Assembly: GCA_002405485.1 (NCBI GenBank)
Contig: DHLW01000008.1
Span: 903 to 12,731, forward strand
Length of the DNA stretch: 11,829 nt
Direction: 5' to 3'
DNA from: Phycisphaerales bacterium UBA4658
GTDB taxonomy: Bacteria > Planctomycetota > Phycisphaerae > Phycisphaerales > UBA1924
A program made the position numbers and the translations under genes. Below, piece by piece: positions 1 through 6,365 of the stretch (positions within the stretch are counted from its first letter, which is position 1; each line of letters starts with the position of its first letter). Below the pieces are notes generated by a model. The model searched no databases, was not told the origin of the DNA, and worked only from the letters and a program-made list of their open reading frames with translations.

Positions 1-186
1 CGGCGCCGCCGCCGCCGCGCCGCTGGCGGGCGCCACGCCCCCCGGTTGCCCAGTGCCTTGCGCCACCGCGTGCGCAGAGACCAGCACCAGCAGCGCAAGG
101 CCGCACGCAAAGCCCATCCATCGGGCCAGCGCCAGAATGCGAGTGCGGGACGGGTTCAAGACGGCGGAAGCTCTCGTCGCGTTCAT
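1..186 (-). CDS. N-terminus of a secreted protein of unknown function (partial)
   Basis: Seen: reading leftwards from an ATG at 186, an open frame of 62 codons runs off the window edge. It encodes a basic N-region (R5, R14, R16, R22), a hydrophobic core at about residues 23-38 (FACGLALLVLVSAHA) and a signal-peptidase-like AVA-Q site at residues 40-43, followed by a Gly/Ala/Pro-rich stretch. This is a textbook Sec signal peptide plus a low-complexity linker, so the protein is exported. It begins 41 bp after the tsaE stop and could be co-transcribed with it. No clear Shine-Dalgarno is visible. The functional domain lies outside the window, so no function is proposed. Confidence 0.72.
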   Translation of the reverse strand, partial: MNATRASAVLNPSRTRILALARWMGFACGLALLVLVSAHAVAQGTGQPGGVAPASGAAAAAP

Positions 187-227
187 GTGTGGCGGATACT
201 CGCGGTCGCGGAGCGATCTCGCGACCC

Positions 228-986
228 TTATGTGCTCTCGTGCCCCCGTCCGTCCGCAAGGTCAGGATCCAGCAGATCGTCTTCCGTCACCCCGCGGCTG
301 ACGATATACGCCCCGCTCAGCCACTTCCCAAGATCCGCCAGCTTCGCCCGCTCATCCACAAACGGGTACGTCGCCGTGTCCGGTGCCACCGCCCGCCCCG
401 TCACCGGACACCGTGCCCACCCTGCCGGCAGCGCATCCTTTCCGGATTCGTGCGTTGGGCGCCCAGCCAATCCCTCCAGCCCAGCCCAACCCCCACGCAC
501 ACGCCAGGCCGCTGGCGCGATCAGGTCCAGTCGGCGTTCCGTCGCAGCCTCCGCCTGTATCCGCACCCGACCCAGTGATGGTTCCCGCTCCAGCGCCGCG
601 GCGATCCGTGCCGCCCACTCGATCACCACCACCCCCATCCCCTCCATCACCCGATCCCACCCAAGCATGTCCAGATCGTCCGGCCCGCTCAGGCGATACG
701 CGTCCACATGAAACAGCGGCGTCTGAACGCTCGGCCGACCCGACGTGATCGTGCGATCCCCGCCCGCCGGCAACGTGTACTCGTGCACCACCACATACGT
801 CGGGCTCGAAACCTGCCCCGGATCCAGCCCCATCCCCTCGGCGATCCCCCGCACCAGCCGCGTCTTCCCCGCCCCAAGCTCTCCATCGAGCGTCAGCACA
901 TCCCCCGCACGCAGCATCCGCCCCAACGCCACCCCAAGCGCGATCGTGTGCTCCTCGCTGGATGTGTGAAAAGTCAGATGCCGCAC
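228..986 (-). CDS. tsaE: tRNA threonylcarbamoyladenosine biosynthesis ATPase TsaE, with C-terminal degenerate YacG-like domain
   Basis: TsaE is the small ATPase that works with TsaB/TsaD to make t6A37 on ANN-decoding tRNAs. Seen (252-aa form): Walker A GELGAGKT at 35-42, SPTY at 61-64, HVDAYRL at 93-99 and IEW at 122-124, in the family order. The family is usually about 150 residues; here about 90 more follow. Residues 191-230 resemble the zinc-ribbon gyrase inhibitor YacG (CPVTGRAVAPDT...PFVDERAKLADLGKWL), but of the four expected cysteines only C193 remains; T196, V210 and A214 stand at the others. The GTG at 986 is chosen because AGGTGGA precedes it by 4 bases and the core homology begins there. 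The frame stays open to a GTG at 1064, 9 bp after the thiL stop, which would add 26 unremarkable residues. Probably co-transcribed with thiL. Confidence 0.9.
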   Translation of the reverse strand: MRHLTFHTSSEEHTIALGVALGRMLRAGDVLTLDGELGAGKTRLVRGIAEGMGLDPGQVSSPTYVVVHEYTLPAGGDRTITSGRPSVQTPLFHVDAYRLSGPDDLDMLGWDRVMEGMGVVVIEWAARIAAALEREPSLGRVRIQAEAATERRLDLIAPAAWRVRGGWAGLEGLAGRPTHESGKDALPAGWARCPVTGRAVAPDTATYPFVDERAKLADLGKWLSGAYIVSRGVTEDDLLDPDLADGRGHEST

Positions 987-1073
987 GACTCCACCTTTAC
1001 CCAAGCGTTCGTCCCCGGTTGCTCCGGCTTCCCGCCCGGACCCGTGATTGTTGCTCGGTGGCACACGTGACGT

Positions 1074-2000
1074 TCAATGATCCCACCCCAACTCCCCCGC
1101 ATCCATCACACTTTCTCCCACGATCAACGCGCACCCCGCTCCAGATTCCACCCGCCCGATCCGCGACAGCGCCACCGGCGCGTCCGCAATCCGCATCGGA
1201 TCAATCGCTCCCGGCGCGACGCAGAACAGCAGTTCATGATCCTCCCCCTCACTCGCCGCGAGCACCGCGTCCGGCTCGCCCCCAACCTGCGACCCCGCGC
1301 TCCGCGCATGCAGCGGAATCAGCCGAGACTCCAGCACCACCCGCACCCCCGACGCCTCGGCGATCCGCCCCGCATCGCGACCAAGCCCATCAGAAATGTC
1401 CAGCATCGCGTGCAGCGACTCCCCAAGCGTGTCGCACAGCCACGCCCCCTCGCGCACCCGCGGCGAAAAGGTCAAGTGCCGCCCGCTTGCAAACGAGTCC
1501 CCGATCGCCCCCGTCACCCACACCTCATCCCCCACGCGCGCCCCGGACCTCAGCACCGCCCCGCGCTTCGCGTGCGGCATGCCCACCACGCTGATCGACA
1601 GCACCAGCCCCGCCCGCTCATCCTCGGATGTTGAGATATCTCCCCCGACCACCGGCGCGCCCAGCTTCAGCGCCCACGCATGCACCGCATCAAAGAGCTG
1701 GTCGGCCTTGGCAAACCCCTTGGGCAGCACGCACGCCGCCAGCGCGCACGTCGGCGTCCCACCCATCGCCGCGATGTCCGAGATCGGCCGAGCCATCGCC
1801 TTCCGCGCAATGCGATCGATCGGCGTCCCGCGGGCAAAGTGCCGCCCTTCAACAAGCTGGTCCACTTTCAACAGCAGCTCGGCGTCTCCCACCCGAATCA
1901 CCGCGCAGTCATCGCCAGGCCCCACCACCACGCCCGGATGCGTGGTCGTCAGGCCCGCCGACCGAGCCGAGATGTGCCGCAAGAGCTCCGACTCACGCAT
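1074..2000 (-). CDS. thiL: Thiamine-monophosphate kinase ThiL
   Basis: ThiL phosphorylates thiamine monophosphate with ATP to give the cofactor thiamine diphosphate, in the cytoplasm. Seen in 308 residues, a normal family length: GPGDD at 27-31 and DQLVEGRHF at 47-55 (metal and substrate binding), SDIAAMGG at 74-81, VVGGD at 117-121, DISDGL at 201-206 and EGEDHELLF at 251-259, all in the AIR-synthase/ThiL order. Nothing essential is missing. The ATG at 2000 directly precedes the conserved N-terminal region, although no strong Shine-Dalgarno is visible. It is followed by tsaE on the same strand. No TPP riboswitch is recognisable upstream; instead a short tandem repeat fills the 91-bp gap to the preceding gene. 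Confidence 0.95.
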   Translation of the reverse strand: MRESELLRHISARSAGLTTTHPGVVVGPGDDCAVIRVGDAELLLKVDQLVEGRHFARGTPIDRIARKAMARPISDIAAMGGTPTCALAACVLPKGFAKADQLFDAVHAWALKLGAPVVGGDISTSEDERAGLVLSISVVGMPHAKRGAVLRSGARVGDEVWVTGAIGDSFASGRHLTFSPRVREGAWLCDTLGESLHAMLDISDGLGRDAGRIAEASGVRVVLESRLIPLHARSAGSQVGGEPDAVLAASEGEDHELLFCVAPGAIDPMRIADAPVALSRIGRVESGAGCALIVGESVMDAGELGWDH

Positions 2001-2013
2001 AGGCGATGTTAGG

Positions 2014-2083
2014 AAGAGCCGAAGTGGTCAAGAGCCCAAGTGATCAATCCACTCTGCCTCTTGACCTCTCTGCCTCTCGACCT
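2014..2083. repeat. Short 8/16-bp tandem repeats arranged as two head-to-head halves
   Basis: Seen: 2014-2029 and 2030-2045 are a tandem pair of 16-mers (AAGAGCCGAAGTGGTC, then AAGAGCCCAAGTGATC; two differences). After a 6-bp spacer, 2052-2067 and 2068-2083 are another pair (CTCTGCCTCTTGACCT, then CTCTGCCTCTCGACCT; one difference). Read on the other strand, the second pair resembles the first, and GGTCAAGAG at 2026-2034 is exactly complementary to CTCTTGACC at 2058-2066. A purine-rich half therefore faces a pyrimidine-rich half, which could fold into a hairpin in either transcript. The repeat fills most of the gap between the 3D-protein stop and the thiL start. Function unknown. Confidence 0.7.
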
Positions 2084-2091
2084 CTTCCTAT

Positions 2092-2832
2092 TCACTTCCG
2101 CGAATCGCGAATCGCCCGGAAGTCACACGGCCCGCTTCCGTCGGCATACTCCCACACCGTCACACGCAGCTTCTGCACGCCCCACTTGAGCGCGACCTCG
2201 TGCGTCGGATACAGCACGTCCAGACGATTCCCCTTGATCGCCCCGCCGCGATCCAGCACCGGAACGATGTTCCCGCTGTCATATCCCGGAACGCTCACCA
2301 TCGACCCCAGCGGCAGCACGCGGCTGTCCGCCGCCACAAGCTTCATCGCGTTCGTCCACACGCTGTGAATGCTCGACGTGATCCCGTCCGCCGAGTCTCC
2401 GCACGAGCGATGGTCCGGCGAATACGCCGTCACCGTCATCGTCAGCACCCGCGCCGGTCGCACCGGGCGTCCGTTGAAGTACCGAATCTCAGGAGAGTCC
2501 GCATACGTCACCGGCTCTTCCTCGATCACCACCTCCGGCTCGGCAACCGGAGCCATCGGCTCGGCCGCCACCAGCGGGTCCCGGATGTCCCGCGCCTCGC
2601 CCGTCGGCACGATCGTCCGAACATCCTCCGGAACGATCGCCGCGACCGTTTCAACCCGTGCCGGCGCGTTCACCGCGGCCAAAGGCGCCAGGTTCGAGCG
2701 GTGCACCGCTTCCTTCGTCACGATCGCCGACCCCGCCACCAACCCCGCCACACCCACAAACGCGAGCACGCTCGCAATCTGGGCCCGACGGTGGCGACAC
2801 ACAAGCATGGAGTTCAGATCTTTGTTTTTCAC
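2092..2832 (-). CDS. Membrane-anchored 3D-domain protein, putative peptidoglycan-active enzyme
   Basis: 3D domains (named after three conserved aspartates) share the MltA-type double-psi barrel fold and occur in lytic transglycosylases and resuscitation-promoting factors that cut peptidoglycan. Seen in the 246-aa form: a single hydrophobic anchor at about 17-36 after a basic stretch, a Pro/Glu/Val-rich linker at 50-115, then the 3D domain at about 131-228 with TAYSP at 135-139, the aspartates D169, D194 and D205, and the typical VLPLG and GGAIKGNRLDV motifs. All three aspartates are present. The domain should act in the periplasm. The GTG start at 2832 is preferred because AGGTAG lies 7 bases upstream; an ATG at 2808 would also keep the anchor. 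Planctomycetes have a thin wall or reduced peptidoglycan, so a wall-active enzyme is plausible but its substrate here is not proven. Confidence 0.85.
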   Translation of the reverse strand: MKNKDLNSMLVCRHRRAQIASVLAFVGVAGLVAGSAIVTKEAVHRSNLAPLAAVNAPARVETVAAIVPEDVRTIVPTGEARDIRDPLVAAEPMAPVAEPEVVIEEEPVTYADSPEIRYFNGRPVRPARVLTMTVTAYSPDHRSCGDSADGITSSIHSVWTNAMKLVAADSRVLPLGSMVSVPGYDSGNIVPVLDRGGAIKGNRLDVLYPTHEVALKWGVQKLRVTVWEYADGSGPCDFRAIRDSRK

Positions 2833-3213
2833 GATCGGTCTACCTGGCTCGCAACAGGCGAGCGCCGGGGTCGTCATCCTGACCCGGTGGGCAGCCACGG
2901 CTCAGCCGTGGGAATCGTGCCTCCATGCCTGCGAACCCGTGAAGAACCCATGAAGGGCGTCGCGAAGAGAGTGCGGGGTCCGCTTTCAAACTGGACGAAT
3001 CGGCTCGCCCAATGATACATACCGTTCTGCACATTTCCTGACGAACCGGGGGCCACCCGTGCCATCGGGGTTTGGACTGTACCGGTTGAGACGAACGCAC
3101 CGCCAAAAAGAGGGGGGTGCATCGACCAAACCACCGTCCGAGAACTTCAACGCTGAGCCCCCGCCGGCATCCGATCTGCTCTGCATGAACCCCGTGGGCC
3201 GGAGCGCAACCAC
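2833..3213. other. Divergent intergenic region without a convincing gene
   Basis: This 381-bp stretch separates the minus-strand 3D gene from the plus-strand permease and must hold promoters for both. It contains a perfect palindrome (2895-2911, listed separately). A GC-rich imperfect hairpin has arms 3097-3104 and 3113-3120 flanking an A-rich loop. A complementary pair AACCGG (3044-3049) and CCGGTT (3082-3087) could close a structured permease leader. A minus-strand TATCAT near 3014-3019 resembles a -10 box but lacks a matching -35. Open frames here have no domain-like content. GGAG about 9 bases before 3214 serves the permease. Confidence 0.45.
2895..2911. repeat. Perfect 17-bp palindrome, CCACGGCT-C-AGCCGTGG
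   Basis: Seen: CCACGGCT at 2895-2902 and its exact reverse complement AGCCGTGG at 2904-2911 around a single C (as RNA, a 7-bp stem with a 3-base loop). It lies 62 bp upstream of the 3D gene start. From memory, CCACGGCTnAGCCGTGG-like palindromes recur between planctomycete genes, so this may be a dispersed REP-like element rather than a private operator. That needs a genome-wide count. No T-run follows on either strand, so it is not a standard terminator. Confidence 0.6.
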
Positions 3214-4011
3214 ATGACACCTACAACCTTACAGATCCTGGAGGTCATGGGCATCGGGCTCGTTGCCGGCACCCTCGGGGGCCTTGCCGGTGTCGGCGGC
3301 TCCATGATCATTCTTCCGGGTTTACATTTTTTCATCGGTGAGCCCCGCTCCAGCACCCATCATCTCTACATGGCCGCCGCCATGGCCGTGAACTTCGCCG
3401 TCTCCCTCCCGGCGGCCCTTCGGCACCATCGCAACGGGCTGGTGCGGGTCGATCTGCTCCCCACGCTCCTCATCTCCACCGCGCTGCTCATGCTTGTCGG
3501 CGTCGCCTCCAGCAATCTGCTCGACGGCACCAGTCTTCGCGTCGGGCTGGCCGTCTTCCTGCTTGGATACTGCCTCTACAACCTCTTTCGGATCATCAAG
3601 CCCAGACCCAAAGTCGACCTGCCGGAGTACACGAGCATCCCAAGACTCGCCGTCTCCGGCGGCGCAACGGGCTTCGTCGGGGGCATGCTCGGACTCGGCG
3701 GCGGGGTGCTCCAGGTGCCCGCTCTGCAGATCCTCTGTGGTCTCAGACTCAAGCAGTCCATCGCCACCAGCAGCGCGGTCATCTGTGTCACCGCGATCAT
3801 CGGTGCCTCGGCCAAGCTCGCCACGCTGCACGTGCACGGCGAACGCTGGCAGGAAGCGCTCATGTTCGCCGCCATCCTCGCGCCCACCGCCGTCATCGGC
3901 GGCACCATCGGTGCCTGGCTCACACATCGCCTGCCTGTGCGATACGTGCGCGTCGCCATGGTCTTCCTGTTGCTCTTTGCCGCCGCCCGCCTTGGAGGGA
4001 TCATGCGCTGA
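3214..4011 (+). CDS. TauE/SafE-family permease (putative sulfite/organosulfonate exporter)
   Basis: TauE/SafE proteins are inner-membrane transporters, several of which export sulfite, sulfonates or related anions. Seen in 265 residues: two internally related halves, each opening with the family glycine motif, GGLAGVGGSMIILP at 22-35 and GGMLGLGGGVLQVP at 156-169. About eight hydrophobic segments are visible (roughly 8-35, 50-68, 80-98, 107-126, 145-170, 183-202, 214-236, 243-263). GGAG lies 9 bases before the ATG. The gene sits just upstream of a SAM-riboswitch-controlled methionine operon, which suggests a sulfur role, but that operon has its own promoter and the true substrate cannot be read from sequence. 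Confidence 0.88.
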   Translation: MTPTTLQILEVMGIGLVAGTLGGLAGVGGSMIILPGLHFFIGEPRSSTHHLYMAAAMAVNFAVSLPAALRHHRNGLVRVDLLPTLLISTALLMLVGVASSNLLDGTSLRVGLAVFLLGYCLYNLFRIIKPRPKVDLPEYTSIPRLAVSGGATGFVGGMLGLGGGVLQVPALQILCGLRLKQSIATSSAVICVTAIIGASAKLATLHVHGERWQEALMFAAILAPTAVIGGTIGAWLTHRLPVRYVRVAMVFLLLFAAARLGGIMR

Positions 4012-4028
4012 GTCTCCGCACCGTCGGC

Positions 4029-4056
4029 TTGACAGCCGGTGATCACGCGGTAAACT
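4029..4056 (+). promoter_or_regulatory. Sigma70-type promoter of the SAM-regulated methionine operon
   Basis: Seen: a perfect -35 box TTGACA at 4029-4034, a 16-base spacer, and a -10-like TAAACT at 4051-4056 (4 of 6 consensus bases). The predicted start, about 4062-4064, coincides with the 5' strand of riboswitch stem P1 at 4064, which is what such an arrangement should give. The -35 box overlaps a small inverted repeat, CGGCT (4025-4029) and AGCCG (4034-4038), that could be an operator or a leftover of the permease 3' end. The promoter starts only 17 bp after the permease stop. Confidence 0.7.
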
Positions 4057-4063
4057 CCATCCA

Positions 4064-4160
4064 GCATCAAGAGTGCCGGGGAGCTTTGCTCGCCCGGACG
4101 GCAACCGAGCCAGAATCGATCTGGTCGCGGTGCCGAGGAGCCCACGCGGGGCACCGATGC
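4064..4160 (+). promoter_or_regulatory. SAM riboswitch aptamer (SAM-I/SAM-IV clan)
   Basis: Seen: P1 formed by GCATC (4064-4068) with GATGC (4156-4160); then AAGAG; P2a TGCCG (4074-4078) with CGGCA (4099-4103), leading to the clan signature CGGCAACC; P2b GAGC-TTT-GCTC (4081-4091) extended by G-C pairs with a bulged G; P3 CCAGA-ATCGA-TCTGG (4110-4124); and P4 GGTGCC (4129-4134) with GGCACC (4150-4155). The AAGAG...GGCAACC...GGTGCC succession is that of S-adenosylmethionine aptamers. GAGTGCC and GCGGTGCC resemble SAM-IV or the SAM-I/IV variant more than Firmicute SAM-I, so the exact Rfam class is left open. It lies in the leader of a Cys/Met-metabolism gene, as expected. Confidence 0.85.
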
Positions 4161-4247
4161 GGCCGGGATTCCGGCAAAAAACGACGCCATGTTGGCGTCT
4201 CCCCGCACCTGGCCCCCGAGCTTGATGCCGTGAGGAGTTCACGGCAT
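4161..4247 (+). promoter_or_regulatory. Riboswitch expression platform with a start-codon hairpin
   Basis: Seen: a 9-bp perfect hairpin, ATGCCGTGA (4225-4233) with TCACGGCAT (4239-4247), holds the Shine-Dalgarno GGAG in its 5-base loop and the first two bases of the start codon in its stem. Upstream lie two more hairpins: GCCGG-GATT-CCGGC (4162-4175) followed by an A-run, and GACGCC-ATGTT-GGCGTC (4183-4199) followed by TCCCCGC. CTCC at 4199-4202 could pair with the Shine-Dalgarno, and CCCCGC at 4201-4206 could instead pair with GCGGGG in the aptamer P4 arm (4146-4151). No hairpin is followed by a T-run, so translational rather than transcriptional control is inferred. Confidence 0.6.
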
Positions 4248-5529
4248 GTCTGGGTCCGCACAACGTTCATCGCAGAGTCCGTCCGCTCGCCGATCGTCGC
4301 TCGCCGCCCGTGCCCTGCACGGCCGAGGCCAGGATCGATCCGAACGCCGAGGGCCTCTCGTCGGCGCTCTCGCGCAGACGACCACCTTCCACCAGTCGCA
4401 CATCGGTCAGACCGGCGTGCACAGCTATTCGCGCGTGAGCAACCCCAGCGTCGACGAGCTGGAAGAGGTGCTCGGCGCTCTCGAGGACGCGCCGCCGGCG
4501 GTCGCCTTCGGCACAGGCCTTGGCGCGGAGACCGCCCTGTTCCTGGCCTTGCTCCGCGCCGGCGACCACGCCGTCGTGGGTGAGGCGATTTATGGCGGAA
4601 CCACGCGCCTGTTCCGACAGGTGCTCAGCGAGCTGGGCATCTCCTCGACCTTCGTCGACACCTCCGATCCGGAGAACGTCCGTCGCGCCATCACGCCTCG
4701 GACCAAGCTCGTCTTCATTGAGACTCCGGCCAACCCGACGCTCAAGCTCACGGACATCTCGGCGATCGCCCGCGTCACCCGCGAAGCCAGTGGTGGCAAC
4801 GCCAAGCTCGCCGTCGACAACACCTTCCTCACCGCCGTGCTGCAGCGCCCCATCGATCTCGGCGCCGACATCAGCGTCTACTCCACGACCAAGCTCATCG
4901 AGGGGCACTCCACGTCCTGCGGCGGGGCGATCGTCACAACCGACGTCGCGCTCCTGGACCGCATCCGCTGGATCCGCAAGTGCACCGGCGGAATCCAGGC
5001 CCCGTTCAACGCCTGGCTGACCACGCGCGGGCTCAAGACGCTCCCGCTCCGCATCCGCGAGCAGTCGCGGATCGCCCAGGCCGTCGCCGAGGGGCTGGCC
5101 AGAAACCCTTTCGTGCAGGTCGTGAACTTCCCCGGGCTGGCCGGCTTCCCGCAGGCCGACCTCGCCGCCCGGCAGCACCTGGAGGGTCTGCATGGCGCGG
5201 TCATCAGCTTCGAGGTCGTCGGCGGTGCGTCGGCGGGCAAGCTCGTGCTCGAGAACACCCAGCTCTGTGCGCTCGTTGAGCACGTCGGCAGCGTCGAATC
5301 GCTCCTCACGCACCCCGTCACCATGACGCACGCCGACGTCCCGCCCGAGCAGCGCCGGGCCGCTGGCATCACCGACGGACTCATCCGTCTCTCGATCGGA
5401 CTTGAAGAACCGGACGAGATCCTCGCAGACGTCACCCGCGCCATCGCGATCGCCCATGCCGAGGTCCAGACCGCAACCGGAAGCAACGCCGCCGCCATCA
5501 AGGGAGGTGCCGCATGGGTCGCCCGCTGA
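4246..5529 (+). CDS. Cys/Met-metabolism PLP-dependent enzyme (cystathionine gamma-synthase / O-acylhomoserine sulfhydrylase type)
   Basis: Members of this fold-type I family replace the activated hydroxyl of homoserine with a sulfur nucleophile, or cleave cystathionine. Seen in 427 residues: YSRVSNPS at 61-68 (phosphate/cofactor binding), D191-N192-T193 (PLP ring aspartate), the Schiff-base lysine K216 in STTKLIEGHS, a GIQAPFNAWLTTRGLKTLPLR-type stretch near 245-265, the VESLLTHPVTMTH region near 346-358 and the LSIGLEEPDEI C-terminal motif. A short basic extension of about 18 residues precedes the conserved core. The SAM riboswitch and the following aspartate kinase argue for methionine synthesis (MetB, MetY or MetZ) rather than degradation. 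GHSTSCGG combines MetB- and MetY-like features, so the sulfur donor is undecided. It overlaps the next gene by 16 bases. Confidence 0.92.
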   Translation: MSGSAQRSSQSPSARRSSLAARALHGRGQDRSERRGPLVGALAQTTTFHQSHIGQTGVHSYSRVSNPSVDELEEVLGALEDAPPAVAFGTGLGAETALFLALLRAGDHAVVGEAIYGGTTRLFRQVLSELGISSTFVDTSDPENVRRAITPRTKLVFIETPANPTLKLTDISAIARVTREASGGNAKLAVDNTFLTAVLQRPIDLGADISVYSTTKLIEGHSTSCGGAIVTTDVALLDRIRWIRKCTGGIQAPFNAWLTTRGLKTLPLRIREQSRIAQAVAEGLARNPFVQVVNFPGLAGFPQADLAARQHLEGLHGAVISFEVVGGASAGKLVLENTQLCALVEHVGSVESLLTHPVTMTHADVPPEQRRAAGITDGLIRLSIGLEEPDEILADVTRAIAIAHAEVQTATGSNAAAIKGGAAWVAR

Positions 5530-6296
5530 TTGTCCTGAAGTTCGGCGGATCCGTGCTTCGCGGCGAGGACGACCTCGTCCGGGCCAGCGCCGAGGTCGAA
5601 CGCTGGATCGATCGCGGGTGGGACGTCGCCTGCGTCGTCTCCGCCTTCGAGGGTGTCACCGACACCCTCATCCGGCGGGCCAAGGCCTTCGGCGCAGAGC
5701 CCGAACCCGAGAGCCGAGCGCTGCTCACCGCCACCGGCGAGCTTGAGTCTGCGGCTCTGCTGGGCTTGGCCCTCCGGCGATCGGGAATCCCCGCTCGCGT
5801 CGCCCCGCCGTGGACGATCGATCTCCGTGCCGAAGCCGACGCCGGAGACCCTCTGGACGCGCACCCCGTCGCCCTCGACGCCGCCAAGGCACGCCGTCTG
5901 CTCGAGGGCTCTCACGCGCTGGTCGTGCCCGGCTTCGTCGGCCTCGACGATCGGGGTCGTCTTGTCCTGCTCGGACGCGGCGGGTCGGATCTCAGCGCGA
6001 TCTTCGTCGCCGATCGGCTGGGTGCCGCCAAGTGCCGGCTCATCAAGGACGTCACCGGGCTCTTCGAGTGGGACCCCGCCCAGACGAGCGACTCCGGAGA
6101 TCCGCCCAGACGCTTTGAGACCATCTCCTGGACCCACGCGCTCACCCTCGACGGCGGGATCGTCCAGCACAAGGCCGTCCGCTACGCACGCGACCATCGG
6201 CTGCGATTCGAAGTCGGCACGTTCGACTCCGCCTCGCCCACGATCGTCGGCGACGTTCCGGTCGCCTTCGCCGCGTGTGCGGCGGTGGTGGCCTGA
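5514..6296 (+). CDS. Aspartate kinase, catalytic domain only (no ACT domains)
   Basis: Aspartate kinase phosphorylates L-aspartate, the committed step to Lys, Thr and Met. Seen in 260 residues: KFGGS at 9-13 (ATP/phosphate loop), TATGELESAALLG at 72-84 (equivalent of the GE..SA substrate motif), VVPGFVG at 137-143, GRGGSDLSA at 154-162 and KDVTGLFEWDP at 178-188. These are aspartokinase, not general amino-acid kinase, signatures. Typical monofunctional enzymes have about 400-460 residues because two regulatory ACT domains follow; here the protein stops after the kinase fold and the next 130 bp are non-coding, with no remnant visible. GGGAGGT lies 5 bases before the ATG, inside the end of the PLP gene, so translation is probably coupled. 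Inferred: feedback by Lys or Thr is absent and SAM control through the riboswitch replaces it. Confidence 0.9.
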   Translation: MGRPLIVLKFGGSVLRGEDDLVRASAEVERWIDRGWDVACVVSAFEGVTDTLIRRAKAFGAEPEPESRALLTATGELESAALLGLALRRSGIPARVAPPWTIDLRAEADAGDPLDAHPVALDAAKARRLLEGSHALVVPGFVGLDDRGRLVLLGRGGSDLSAIFVADRLGAAKCRLIKDVTGLFEWDPAQTSDSGDPPRRFETISWTHALTLDGGIVQHKAVRYARDHRLRFEVGTFDSASPTIVGDVPVAFAACAAVVA

Positions 6297-6365
6297 TCGC
6301 GCGACCGCCCGTCGAGAACGGGGTCTCCATCCCAGCGTTGGCGATGGGGGAATCGATGTTGGGAA

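Noticed and set aside
2840..3220. Minus-strand frame of 126 codons in the divergent intergenic region
   Set aside because: No Shine-Dalgarno, no domain or signal-peptide pattern, and it would overlap the permease start and the 3D gene leader.
4162..4199. Two hairpins after the SAM aptamer considered as intrinsic terminators
   Set aside because: The first is followed by A-residues and the second by TCCCC, not a U-tract; transcriptional attenuation is therefore not supported.
4267..5457. Minus-strand frame opposite the PLP enzyme
   Set aside because: Asp/Gly/Arg/Glu-rich low-complexity translation with no domain; the opposite strand has the catalytic lysine and cofactor motifs.
5514..6296. 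Possible frameshift or truncation of the aspartate kinase that removed ACT domains
   Set aside because: The frame ends cleanly, the following 133 bp show no ACT-like coding remnant in any frame, and the gene has a strong Shine-Dalgarno and intact motifs; a genuine short form is more likely.
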